Of a DNA stretch of 64,000 nt, positions 21,821 through 32,702 are shown piece by piece. Origin of the DNA: Symsagittifera roscoffensis. Taxonomy: Eukaryota; Xenacoelomorpha; Acoela; Convolutidae. Under the pieces are notes generated by a model. It ran no database searches. It had not been told where the DNA came from and saw only the letters and a program-made list of their open reading frames with translations. A program made the translations under genes and the position numbers. The stretch is from contig NC_087066.1 in assembly GCF_963678635.1 (NCBI RefSeq), positions 8,399,954 to 8,463,953 on the forward strand. The letters are read 5' to 3'. The stretch's first letter is position 1. Every line of letters begins with the position of its first letter.

Positions 21821-22582
21821 TTATCAACTTTGATTCTGCTTTGCAAACCATAAATCACGATACGATGTTTCAACCGTCGCACTTTTTTCTCCGTGGCCAC
21901 AATTTGACCATATTTAGATCTCTGAGATAACTCTTTTTGTTTTCACTAAGATATGCCGAGCGAAAATTGCAAGTATCTGCGCAAAACAACCCCATATTTT
22001 TTTCATAATCAATGTAAAGATCGTTAATGAGCACAACAAAAAGAGGAAGTGTCATTATGGATTCCTGAGTTAAAGCTTTGAATTATGATTTTCAGACCAA
22101 CGATGTCAAAAAAATCATTCCACAGATCTATAATAGTGCTATTAAATAATCTTAGTTTAAATTTAACAAATTCTGCTAATTGTTTATCTATTGGGTCTTA
22201 GTTCTTTTCTGAATCGAAGCTGTTTTTATCAACTTTTTTATTGGCGCGCGCATCTTTCTTAAAAACTGAAATGTTGGTCCTGAAGTTTTTTTCCATGAAA
22301 ATTTAGGACTAAAACTTATAGCCAGCCAAAGCTCTTGAAGTGGTATTATGGATGCGGTCTTTTTGAAATATGACTATCAAAAATTTAAAAAAAAACCTGA
22401 GCACGCCGCGTTTTTGATTCGTTTCCATTCTTCGTATTGAATTATGTTCTCTTTGATATTCCATCGAGTTATGAATTTTTTGTTTCTTCTGGCAAACTTG
22501 CAAATACTACTGGATTTCAAAAAGTAAATTGTTAGGCCTGAAAAAAATTCAACTATTTACAATCTTTATGATTATTCTAATC
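21821..22582. other. Spacer, no gene seen
   Basis: No domain could be assigned to the short minus-strand frames at 21870-22055 and 22309-22503. The one at 21870-22055, with TLPLFVVLINDLYIDYEKNM, faintly recalls the LPLFVLINDL type of a non-LTR reverse transcriptase but is too short to call. Confidence 0.35.
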
Positions 22583-22830
22583 AGTAGCGGATTTAGGGTA
22601 AGCGGGAGGAGGAGGCAGCCCCTCCCTTCAGGGATTCGACCCCTTGACTACCCAAAGGGTCTCACTTTGGTACTATTTTAATAACTCTATTTTTGACTGG
22701 AAGATCCGACCCATAAATTTTTTAAATTAATTTTTTACGCCTCTGGATCAAACTTTGGCGAATCTTTTCTGTTAGATGAACGGAAGGCAACGTTTTGGTC
22801 AACCAGTTGCTTTACGCCAATCTGGTTTGC
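22583..22830 (-). mobile_element. hAT-like MITE, truncated reverse copy
   Basis: Begins CAGTAGCGGATTTAGGG, the family terminus. CCCTTCAGGGATTCGACCCC, CCCAAAGGGTCTCACTTTGGTACTATTTT and ACTCTATTTTTGACTGGA follow, in reverse order to the copy at 11183. The far terminus is not recognisable and no target duplication is seen. Confidence 0.6.
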
Positions 22831-23790
22831 ATAATCTTTGAAGTTGAAATTCTTTGCCTGAATGGCGGTATGCTGTCAAAACTTAACTTTTTTAAACAGG
22901 TTTTTAAGAGAATGTGGAACAATACAACGGAGTAAATTTTTGAGCACTGTTTTTTTCTATCCCAGAAAGCAATTTTCTGCTAATTTGATTATATCAAACC
23001 GCCTTCAAAAACAAAAGTTTGGTTTCAAATATCTAAAGATGTTTATTCTGCGATATTACTTTGTAAAGTTATAAGAGTTGAAAAAAGCCGATTTGACGAC
23101 TATATGAGGACATATTATTACTCAGTTTTTTTTATGTGCAATGCGTAAGCTGCCAATTATTACTTTGAGTTCAAAGTTTTGAGTTCAAAGTCATCATAAA
23201 CTGAATTGAAGCAAGTTATAATTAGCCTAAATAATGAGCTATTAGACGCAATTTATACCGCTCAGTACCTGGTAATGCATTTGTGGGAGCTCAACTCATC
23301 TCATTTGAAGTTCTGAACTCAAACAATACTGACATTCTTGCTCACAACATTTAATGAAAGACTTTTCAGACGCGCGTTATTATATCTCTGAAATGACTTT
23401 GAGTTACCATTTTTGTTGTTGTTCTGCTTTCTGGTTCAATTTTGAGGAGTTTAAATGGCGGCATAACAACTCCTCGAAGACTACAGTGATGTTTCCTGTT
23501 CAAAATAAATTTCAATAAATATTAGAAAAAACTGATTCTCGAGAAAAGTGACATCAACAATTTCGATGCTCGTCGTATCCTACTAATAAGCTGCTTGGTG
23601 TCACAACAACACTTTTTAAAAAAAGCAGAAAAGTACGGCTTTTAGTTCTCAATTTAAGGGCATTCAATTTTTACGATTTTTTTGGTTTGATTGTGATGGA
23701 AAAACAATTAGTCATTTTTTCTGACAAATAGAAGTATCAAGACCCATACCGGGTTGAAAGAGCAGCTAATCAGTACATCTCCAATAAGTG
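22831..23790. other. Spacer, no gene seen
   Basis: The open frame at 22862-23074 has no recognisable domain. A short direct repeat of TTTGAGTTCAAAG occurs near 23165-23190. Confidence 0.4.
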
Positions 23791-23794
23791 TTTC

Positions 23795-23965
23795 GACTTT
23801 CGAACAATTAGGCTTGGTGTGGTTTTCTTATTCAGTCAGTTTTTAACAAAATAACCAAGCGTTTTTGACGGAAATTCTTATACCATCAAGATATTATTGT
23901 CCTGAATTTAAGAAGATATTTCACCTGTGATTATTTTTCCTAAAGTTACGGGGGTTTGTAAGACC
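23795..23965 (-). repeat. GAAGC-family right-half fragment, reversed
   Basis: GTTTCGACTTTCGAAC, TTATTCAGTCAGTTTTTAACAAAAT, GTTTTTGACGGAAATTCTTATACCATCA, TTGTCCTGAATTTAAG, TTTCACCTGTGATTATTTTTC and AAGTTACGGGGGTTTG are the reverse complement of the right third of the family. A forward copy starts 20 bp further on, giving a head-to-head pair. Confidence 0.7.
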
Positions 23966-23983
23966 CAAATTAAATCAAAACAC

Positions 23984-24487
23984 GACTGTTTGTAACAGGG
24001 CGAAACCCGAATGTTCCGACTGCTTTTTCAGCTCTATGGAGGACAAAATATCTGAAAAAATATTTGAAATAATTTTTTTTAACTTGTGAATTTTGTTGAC
24101 AAAATCATTATTCCACACGCCATGTAAGGTACAAGGTGATAGATTTCGGTCCTAGTAACAAATTAATTATGACAAATAAGCTTCTTTCAAACAACTTAGA
24201 AGGATTTCTTGGATGGATTTAATCTCCGCTTACGCGTTAATAGCTCGAAATCTATCGCGCGTTAATTTCCCAATTTGGCCAAAATGGCAATTCTTAAAGC
24301 CCCATAACGTTACAAAAATGTTCACAGGTGAAACATCTTTTCAAATTTAGGCTTAAGACAACAATAGCTTTTGAGTGATACAAAACTTCAGTCAAAAAAG
24401 GTTCGTTAAAAAATCGTAATTTATCTGAAAAAAAAAACACCACGAGAACAAATATTCCGTTACTTTCGCCACAAAAGTTGGATCAAA
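23984..24487 (+). repeat. GAAGC-family small element, forward copy
   Basis: Left end GACTGTTTGTAACAGGGCG with AAACCCGAATGTTCCGACTGC. The right end is CGCCACAAAAGTTGGATCAA. All internal blocks are present. Both the left hairpin and the right-end hairpin are weakened by substitutions. Confidence 0.8.
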
Positions 24488-24536
24488 AAGCAGTACTATC
24501 ATTTTATACTGACATATGGACGGCAATAAACATAAC

Positions 24537-25080
24537 AAGACTGCTCAAATCAGGGCGAAGCCCTGAATGTTCCGACTGCATTTTAAGGTTTATGGAGCAG
24601 TAGTAAAAACATAAAAAAATTAAATGAAATAAAACAAAATGAACATTTTTTTTTCTAAAATTTGAAATTTTTTAAATGAAAAAAATCCCCCCACACGCCA
24701 TTTAAAGTACAAAAAGAGAGATTTCGTTCCTTGTAACAAATCAATTATGGCAAATAAGCTTCGTTCAACTAATTTGGAACGATTTATAAGACGGATTAAA
24801 TCTCCGCTTACGCGTTAATAGCGCGAATTATATCGCGCGTTAATTGTCCCAAATTGGTCAAAATGGCCAAAATGGCAATCTTTAAACCGTCATAACTTTA
24901 CGAAAAATGATCACAGGTGAAATATCTTTTCAAATTTAGGCTCAGGACAACAATACCTTTTGAATGATGTAAAAAAATTCCGTCAAAAATGGCTAGTTAA
25001 AAAGTCGAAATTTGTCTGAAGAAAAAAAACCCACCCCGAGCACAAATATTCCGTTACTTTCGTATCGAAAGTCGGAACAA
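24537..25080 (+). repeat. GAAGC-family small element, forward copy
   Basis: Well-preserved copy, CAAGACTGCTC to CGAAAGTCGGAACAA. The outer stem ACTGCTC/GAGCAGT, inner hairpin CAGGGC-GAA-GCCCTG, central hairpin GCGCGA-ATTATA-TCGCGC and right hairpin CTTTCG-TAT-CGAAAG are all intact. Confidence 0.9.
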
Positions 25081-25156
25081 TAACTTTTGCTAAATTGAAA
25101 AGCGTGTGAAAAAGACATTCCATTTTACTTAAAGAACAATAATGTTCAAGAAAAAC

Positions 25157-25703
25157 AAGACTGCTCGTATCAGGGCGAAGCCCTGAATGTTCCGACTGCC
25201 TTTTAAGGTTTATGGAGCAGCAGTAATAACATAAAAAATTTAATGAATTAAAATGAAATGAAAATTTTTTTTTTCCAAAATTCGAAATTTTTTATGAAAA
25301 TCATCCCCCCCCCCCACACGCCATATAAAGTACAAAAACATAGATTTCGTTCCTTGTAACATTTCAATTAAGGCAAATAAGCTTCGTTCAACCAATTTGG
25401 AACGATTTATAAGACGGATTAATTCTCCGCTTACGCGTTAATAGCGCGAATTATATCGCGCGTTAATTGTCCCAAATTGGTCAAAATGGCCAAAATGGCA
25501 ATTTTTAAACCCTCATAACTTTACGAAAAAAGATCACAGGTGAAATATCTTTTCAAATTTAAGTTCAGGACAACAATGGCTTTTGAATGATAATAAAAAT
25601 TCCGTCAAAAATGGCTGTTTAAAAAGTCGAAATTTGTCTGAAGAAAAAAAAACCCACCCCGAGCACAAATATTCCGTTACTTTTGTATCGAAAGTCGGAA
25701 CAA
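25157..25703 (+). repeat. GAAGC-family small element, forward copy
   Basis: The next copy in the head-to-tail series, closely similar to 24537-25080. It has a 10-C tract before ACACGCCAT and a one-triplet AGC insertion after the outer stem (GAGCAGCAGTAAT). The hairpin elements are intact. BEL2 begins about 300 bp downstream. Confidence 0.9.
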
Positions 25704-26001
25704 AAATAAAAATAAACAAGTTTGTATGGTTATTTTATTGTCTGCCGACACAATTGAAAAATTTTGGTAACTTAGAGTATCTTTTGTAACTTGAACTTTT
25801 CTACCTTTAACCTCGCATGTAACTGGGTTGAAAAGTATTTTAACAGTGTTTTTTTTTGCTCCCGTTATTCTCAATAGTTTGGTTTCAAAGGTATAGTAGC
25901 AGCGCGTGATCAGAACAAGTTTCGTTCATTTTCTCATCACTCATTTTTTTTATCGGGTCATTGATCGTAAGTTTAAATCTTGAGATACAATTGTAACTTT
26001 T

Positions 26002-28664
26002 TTGGTCTTTTGGATTATTTATCTTCAAAAGGAAAATTCAAATGTCTCGAATAAGGCTGGAACAAACAAATCCAAGGAGAATACAAGCACTTCCACCCAA
26101 GCCGCTGTTGTTGATGTACATGACATTGAATCTTCTAAAGGGTTGTTGCCAATTGCAACACTTGGTGTATCCTCGGATGTAACCAGTCTCCTGACGTTGG
26201 TTCTTTGTGATAGTGCATCGACTCACTCCTGGGTGTCTTCGTCACTCGTAAACCATCTCGGCTTAGTAGGGGAGCCCGTTAACTTGTCAATTAGTGGTTT
26301 CAATTCAACCACCGTTGTTGAGACTCAGAGGGTCAAGTTTACAGTTTCCTCCGAGCCGAATTATAGTGATTTCGTGTTTTCTTTCTGTGCATATGTTAAA
26401 GACAATATTCGGATTGGTTCCGAATTAATCAATATTGCTGATTTGCAGAATAAATATCCAAAATTAGCACCTATTAAGCCCATTCAATATACTTATGAGG
26501 ACGTTGAAGTTATTATCGGACAAGACTACTACCACCCCGTTAGACCCATTGAGTTCATCTTGGTAGATGATAAAAACTCACCGTGTTCCGTTCGCCTACC
26601 GATAGGTTGGGTCTTAAGTGGTCCGTTGCCGCCGTCCGGTAATTCTACTTCTTCGTGTTTCAAGTGTGTTGTTGAAGATTCTTCTCTGACCGACCAGATA
26701 AAATCCTGGTACGAGTTGGAATCGTATGGTGCTTTCAAACAAGTCGATGCCCGTTCCGCCGCGGATAAACATGCTTTATCCATCCTAAATTCTGAAACCG
26801 TTCACAATGGCGAAAGATACATTGTGCCTATGCTTTCGATTGATAGTAATGTCAGTCTACCAAACAATCATTACTCGTCACTCGCCCAATTTAAATCATT
26901 GGAGAGAAGGTTAAGTAAAGACCCTGAGCTGCGCGAAAGATACGCAGAAACAATTAGAGAGGACATTAGGAAAGGCTATGTCGTTACCGTCGAACCGCAT
27001 GATCCACGTAAGCGTTCCGATCGCGAGTGGTATCTTCCGCACCATCCGTCGTAAATCCGAATAAGCCGGGTAAGGTGCGCCGAGTCCTTAATGGGGCTTC
27101 TAAACTTCATGGCACACCCTTAAATAAGTCCTTATTGGTGGGTCCTGACCTACTCCAAAATTTAATTTTTGTGCTTTTGCGATTCCGTCAACACAAGTAC
27201 ACCGTCTCCGCGGATATAGAGGGTATGTTCCTCCAGGTAGGAGTCCTTGCCCGCGATCAAATTTCGCTCCGTCTTTTGTGGCGGGAGGATACCACTTCCG
27301 ATGTGGTAGTTCATCAGTACACTCGCCATATATTCGGCGCACGGGATTTGCCTACGTGCGCCAATTTCGCGTTGCGAAAAACGGCAACTGATAATATGTC
27401 CACATACCCTGAGGCCGCCTCGGTCGTAAATGAAAAATTTTACATGGACAATTACTTGGATTAATTCGAGAACGTTACCCAAGCAATTAAAACTAGTCGC
27501 GATTTGGTTTCCTTACTAAAATTAGGAGGATTTAATTTGACTAAATTTGTCAGTAATGCTGATGAAATCACTTCAGCAATGAACCCCGAGGAATCCGAAA
27601 CCTCATCTTCACCCATCAAGGAAATATGTAACGGTGCCGAACAATCATCACACGTCTTAGGTCTTAAGTGGGAGCATGTCAAAGACACATTGGTTGTTAG
27701 CAGATGCGTGGATCGTCCTCTCGATAAAGCAATAACTCAACGAACCGTCTTGAGTTTCGTCTCTTCTGTGTTTGACCCTGTTGGGTTAGTAGCTCCATAC
27801 ACAGTTAGGGCCCGTCTTTTACTGAAAGATATTTGGAAAATCAGTGGACAAAGTTGGGACGACGAATTGCCAGAAGACATAAGAGATAAGTTTCTCGAGT
27901 GGCATTCCGGTCTCCCTCTCTTAGGGCAATTGACTATTCCCCGTTGTTACTTCACAGAGCCTGTTGATCAAATTGAGTTCCACATGTTCGGTGATAGCTC
28001 GCAGGACGTTTTCTGTGCTGTTGGATTTTGCGTGCGCGACTCGCGAGCTCGCATAAAACTCAAATATCCTTCATCTTTGGTAAAGCTTGCGTTGCGCCCA
28101 TGAAAGCGCTATCTATACCAAAGCTAGAGCTTCAAGCTGCTCTGCTCGCCACACGACTAAAAGATGATATACTGGCCGCCCTTACCGTCTCTGTTAATCA
28201 TGTCTACATGTGGACAGATAAGACAACAGTTTTGCAGTGGCTAAACTCCACTGAAAAATTACCTGTATTCGTCGCTAATCGTGTCGGCGAAATTCTCGAA
28301 TCGACCACTATTGATGAGTGGCACCATTTTCTGAGCGGCGATAATCCAGCTGATACCGGTACGCGGGGAATTTCTTCGGAAGCCCTCAAGGATAGCAGCT
28401 GGGTTATTGGTCCGAGCATTCTCAGGACTACTGATTCGCCGTTTATACCCGACGAACGTGTAATCAATAAAATTCGTTTGATGGGTCCTTCCTGTGATGT
28501 TGATAATTGCTTGGAGACATCATCTTCCTTCGTCACCGATGTCACATCCATCAAACATCCCGAACACGGGTTCAATTGGGAAAGATTCAGTTCCTTTACG
28601 AGATATAAGCGAGTAGTCGCTTTTATGTTGAGGATGCTGCCTTCACATAAGCATTTTCGTGGTA
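26002..28664 (+). pseudogene. BEL2: BEL/Pao pol fragment, protease-RT-RNase H
   Basis: 5'-truncated BEL/Pao pol, the same family as BEL1 but less decayed. 26002-27054 carries the protease (LCDSASTHSWVSSSLVNHLG) and the start of RT. A 1-nt loss near 27047 moves the frame. 27027-28103 holds RT (VRRVLNGASKLHG, SADIEGMFLQV, FYMDNYLD) with a TAA at 27462 directly after the catalytic box, then the Pao-type region and RNase H (MFGDSSQDVFCAVGFCVRD). A second frame change lies near 28050. 28060-28664 continues with APMKALSIPKLELQAALLA, VYMWTDKTTVLQWLNS and SGDNPADTGTRG, the Pao peptidase/RNase H signature. The second Asp of the YMDD box is Asn. The integrase would lie in or beyond the N gap. The element is dead. 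Confidence 0.85.
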
Positions 28665-28864
28665 NNNNNNNNNNNNNNNNNNNNNNNNNNNNNNNNNNNN
28701 NNNNNNNNNNNNNNNNNNNNNNNNNNNNNNNNNNNNNNNNNNNNNNNNNNNNNNNNNNNNNNNNNNNNNNNNNNNNNNNNNNNNNNNNNNNNNNNNNNNN
28801 NNNNNNNNNNNNNNNNNNNNNNNNNNNNNNNNNNNNNNNNNNNNNNNNNNNNNNNNNNNNNNNN
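28665..28864. other. Assembly gap, 200 N
   Basis: Exactly 200 undetermined bases separate BEL2 from the last 8 bp before the retrovirus-like element. The true length and content are unknown, so the BEL2/element junction cannot be read. Confidence 0.99.
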
Positions 28865-28872
28865 CAAAATAT

Positions 28873-29282
28873 TGAGTTAGGACCGAGTTGGTTAACTCAT
28901 AGAGTAATTTCGGATAGGGTACACCGTCTGCTCGTCACGCTATCTTATTTTCGGCCGGATAGATTCGTGCAACTTCTTAGTCTAATACCGATCCTAATCT
29001 TACTCTTATACTATCTAGTCTCAGGTTGTTTAACTAGTCTCTGCTAGGCTCAATAGATCTAGGGTATACTGGTTTATTGCGGCTGCTGAAGTGCTCGGGA
29101 GAGTCCAACTAATTTCTAAGTTAAATTCAAATCTCTCTGGTGCTGAAATTACAAGTAACTTCAGCACTTACAAATAAGTGGGTTGTTAGTTAGATGGATC
29201 ATGATTGGTTAATATTAAATACTTTACATTGGTAAGATATCTAAATTATCCAATCATAAAATGTAGTTTAGATCAGGTTCCA
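28873..29282 (-). repeat. 3' LTR of the retrovirus-like element
   Basis: On the sense strand it starts TGGAACCTGATC and ends CCTAACTCA. The only difference I see from the 5' LTR is TAATATTAAAT against TAATATCAAAT (plus strand, about 29210). Candidate signals on the sense strand are AATAAA (29078-29073) and GTATAAGAG (about 29011-29003). Confidence 0.95.
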
Positions 29283-30896
29283 CCCATCCGGGTTTTACAG
29301 AGTTTTTTAGAATAGTTCTTCTGCAATTCGAAGGATGGATGATGGACGTTGGTGTTTGGCGAACATCATATTTCTTCTGTTTCCTCTTTGTTAAAGAAGT
29401 TCCAGGAAGCTGGAGTTAGAGACATAAGACGTTGTGTCTTCTAGTGACAACGACTAAGTCTTTGCAACAAACTCAAATCTGATTTCAGAATGGTTTGCTA
29501 TGTCAGGTTTTTCTGTTCTGCGTGGAGAACTTCTTTTGTGTCTGATCTAATTTGGGAATGGCGTGGAGATTGTGCGTGGAGGGGATGCCTGGTTACTCGG
29601 ATCTGTACGTATACTTGAACATCGAGGTGGTCATTGGTCTAGTTCAATGAAGTCCTTTTCTGCGAAGTCAAGTCGTACTCTAAATCCTTTGAGTTGTGAT
29701 TGTGAGTGGCATATCGATTGTGGTTGGTCATTCTCTCTCGAGTGTAGTGGGGTCGTTTTGTCTTTAGATGTTCGTCCTTGGTGTTGTATTCTGATCTATG
29801 TATTGCATAATGTAATTTACATTTTATAAAACATTTATTAGTTTAATATTTTTTAATTATGATTTTAGTTAGTTGTTTTCACAAAAGCTTTTTGTTTTAG
29901 TTCGGTTATTTTGAAGAGTTACTCACACTTGAGTAGCTCTTATTAAAAATAGAGGTGTGGTCACAAAGCGTGGATATAGCGCGGTGGGTTAGGCCGGCTA
30001 TAGAGCATGCTCAGGACGTCCTTCCTGGTGGGTTAGGCCAGGAGTGGGAGTATGATTTCATGCGGTTTTTGTGAGGGGTCCTGTTATGTGACAACGTTTT
30101 ATGTTGGGTTTGTTGTGGTTTTTCTTATGTTTTGTTGGTTGTGTCCTTTTTTCAAAAATCAAATTGTTTGTGGTATGGGTTTGTCTTTCGACTTTTTTGT
30201 GTTTTATTATTTCTTTCTTAGACTTTATAATAGTCTTCAAAAGAATAAATTATCCAGTTTTAAACTGGGTTAATCCGGTTTGGGTACCGTTGGTTTCCTT
30301 TTCTTAGTCATGCTGTTATTCTATGATTTGTGGTATTTAGTAAGCTGCGTTGGTTAGTTTTGTTTAGTATATGATTCCTTTCCAACCGGGTTAAAGGAAG
30401 GTTTGAAACATGTTATTATATGTTAGAGTTGTTGAGTGTGAAAACTTGAAACTGAAATTCATTATTTTAAACAATTCTTCGTGGGCGAGCTGTGCGAGTG
30501 TGGATAGAATTTCTGTGCGAATAAATGAGAATATCAAAAGGTTAGTACTGCATTTGCATTTTATTAATTTACTGCATAGAATTTGGAAATTTACTGCTAG
30601 TTATGGGGGAATTTTAAGTTACAAATTTTCATCATAATTAGATTTACTGCTTGTGGGGAAAATTTTAGAAATGAATTTACTGCATTGGTATTAAATTTAT
30701 AAATTTATAAGTGTAAGAGATTAATAGAAATGTTGAAATCTGTTTGATGAAATTTGCGATCTTTATTTGTCTTTTGTGGTTTTTGTAGGTGATCGTCGGA
30801 TGAAGGCTAAAAATCTAAAGAAAACATGAATAAAGTATGGTGAGTTTTTTAATATTTTAATTAGTTAGTAATATTCATTTAATTCATACTTACCTG
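29283..30896 (-). other. 3' non-coding region of the element
   Basis: 1.6 kb between the ORF6 stop and the 3' LTR with no supported sense ORF. It contains GGTGGGTTAGGCCGG/GGTGGGTTAGGCCAGG as a direct repeat (about 29980 and 30027) and several scattered AATTTACTGC copies (about 30575-30690), read on the plus strand. The sequence touching the LTR (sense GGATGGG) is only a weak polypurine tract. Plus-strand open frames here are antisense to the element and not supported. Confidence 0.6.
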
Positions 30897-32702
30897 TTAG
30901 TCGTCGGGGAAAAAACCGTGGGGGAAAATGTCGTGAATTAGTTCTGAAGTTGTTAGTAGTTTAGCTAAGATGCGGATGATATTTTTAGTCTGAAGCAGTG
31001 GCCAAAGCAATTGAAGTGCCTTAATAGTGGTTAGTTCTTCAGTGCCAACTGCAAACTCATAAGGTGTGTTTTGGATTAGATTATATAATTTGTGATTGAA
31101 TTTAGTGTTGTGGATGAATTCTAAAATTGGGATTTCTATAGGTTGTACAAACTCGTGCGGGATAAGGAAGGGTCGGGATTCTTCGGCGTTGAAGGTCTTG
31201 GTGATGGGACAGAAGATGTACATTTGGGTTATGGGATCATAATTGCGAAGAATACCATGAAGGTTAGTATCTTTAATGCAATATGTGAAATTTAGGAAAA
31301 ATGGTGAAGTGTATTTGGAATTAATGAATTGAAAGCGATGGTGTGGTTGTCTAGAGGGTGTGTGTAGGTCAAAGTGATTTTGGATGAAGCGATAATAACT
31401 ATATGTGTGGGTTTGGTTAGTGCGCAACATAATATCGTGTGAGCAGTGGAAATCTCTTTCGTGTGGTGCAAGGAAATGAAAGGTTAGTGAAAATATTTGG
31501 AAGCGTTCTTTAAAACTTTCGTATGCTTGTGTGTCTGTTAGTGCTTCTGAATTAATGTGATCAAACTTTCGGTCGAAGATGTTTAGTGTAAATATATATG
31601 GTGTCTTGATGAAAAATTTCTCGGTAATTTGTGGATTAGCGAAGCGATCGTCGTCTAAGAATTGATCTTGGTTAGCTCTGATGATGTTGTGATCATAGTA
31701 TTCGAGTGTATATTCGTTAGCTCTAGGTGCAGTGTGTGTTTTTAGTGATTTTTTATATCCAACGTAAGTAAATTGTCTAGCGGTTAGTGGTGTAGTGAGT
31801 CGATATAGCATGTCCGTATTTCGCTCTATATCGATGTGAGTGTTAGATAAAGGTAAGCAAAGAGGGTTAGTAAAATGATAATATGAGGTCCAAGAGAGAG
31901 TGGGCATTAAAACGTATTCATCTACAAAGTTGCGTGTTTCGTTAGTGTCGTGGGGGGTGTTTAAGGTGTATTGTGGGAATGAGGGTAAGGTGATGGCTAA
32001 AAATTCTTTTGTGTTAGTATGCTTGGGGTGGTTGATGTATTCACGGGCTGTTCCTGGTTTTGCTGGGAAAGGATGGTTGGGGAACTTTCTTTTAAAAGTG
32101 CGGTAAGCTCTATTAGTGTTGAGTGAAGATTCAGTTGATGTGGATGATGGTGCTAATGATTCAGTATAATTTGAAGAGGGTGTAGGGGTAGGGGGGTTGG
32201 ATGAATTTATAGTGGAGGAGATTTGGTTTATGGTTGGGGTATTAAGGTGGTAGGGTTGTTGTTGAAGGGTAATAAAATTATCTAGCTCTGGGGAGATTCG
32301 GGGGGTGTCTGGAGAATGAGATGATTGGTCAGAATGGTATGAGGAGTAGGTTGGGGTAACTTGGGAAGCATAAGAGGGTGTGGGGGTGATTGGGTCAGGG
32401 TTATTGGATAATATGGGTTGAAAAGGGGGTTGAGAAAAATTAGAAGAGTTATGAAAATTATTGGATGGGGATGGTTCTGAGTCGGCAAATTCATCGGGGG
32501 TTTCAATATTCGGGTTATTGAGTTGTGAGATGGAATATAAAACTGAGATGTGTGAATTAGTGTCGGAATTCATGCCTGATGTTACATTACTAGATGGGAA
32601 ATCGGGTGGCGGAAAAGCAAAAAGTGGTATTATTGGGATTGGAGAGGTAAGATTGGTTGGGTGGGAATTTGATCGGTGTAGTGATCCAAGTTGGCGGCTC
32701 AT
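30897..32702 (-). CDS. ORF6: 601-aa protein of unknown function
   Basis: An intact 601-codon frame that starts with a real ATG overlapping the env stop as ATGA (32702-32699). This layout suits termination-reinitiation, as used by compact viral genomes. Residues 1 to about 200 are Pro/Ser/Thr/Asn-rich and look disordered. A basic patch, RAYRTFKRKFPNHPFPAKPG, lies at about 200-220. The remaining 380 residues look folded, with many aromatic residues and His but few Gly, and alternating hydrophobic stretches such as KTPYIFTLNIFDRKF. No signal peptide or clear membrane helix is seen. I do not recognise the family. ORF4 has the same plan (Pro/Ser-rich N-half, compact C-half). A nucleocapsid, matrix or tegument-like role is possible but not supported by any motif. 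Confidence 0.8.
   Translation of the reverse strand: MSRQLGSLHRSNSHPTNLTSPIPIIPLFAFPPPDFPSSNVTSGMNSDTNSHISVLYSISQLNNPNIETPDEFADSEPSPSNNFHNSSNFSQPPFQPILSNNPDPITPTPSYASQVTPTYSSYHSDQSSHSPDTPRISPELDNFITLQQQPYHLNTPTINQISSTINSSNPPTPTPSSNYTESLAPSSTSTESSLNTNRAYRTFKRKFPNHPFPAKPGTAREYINHPKHTNTKEFLAITLPSFPQYTLNTPHDTNETRNFVDEYVLMPTLSWTSYYHFTNPLCLPLSNTHIDIERNTDMLYRLTTPLTARQFTYVGYKKSLKTHTAPRANEYTLEYYDHNIIRANQDQFLDDDRFANPQITEKFFIKTPYIFTLNIFDRKFDHINSEALTDTQAYESFKERFQIFSLTFHFLAPHERDFHCSHDIMLRTNQTHTYSYYRFIQNHFDLHTPSRQPHHRFQFINSKYTSPFFLNFTYCIKDTNLHGILRNYDPITQMYIFCPITKTFNAEESRPFLIPHEFVQPIEIPILEFIHNTKFNHKLYNLIQNTPYEFAVGTEELTTIKALQLLWPLLQTKNIIRILAKLLTTSELIHDIFPHGFFPDD

Noticed and set aside
21870-22055. Possible non-LTR reverse transcriptase fragment
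   Set aside because: Only a short LPLFVxxxNDL-like string; no further RT block in any frame nearby.
24537-25703. SINE or Helitron identity for the GAAGC family
   Set aside because: No pol III A/B boxes or 3' simple-repeat tail were seen, and there is no clear TC start or CTRR end; left unclassified.
28643-28880. ORFs made mainly of X
   Set aside because: Created by the 200-N gap.
29563-30637. Several plus-strand ORFs of 60-90 aa
   Set aside because: They are antisense to the element in its 3' non-coding region, are AT/TG-rich and have no recognisable domain.
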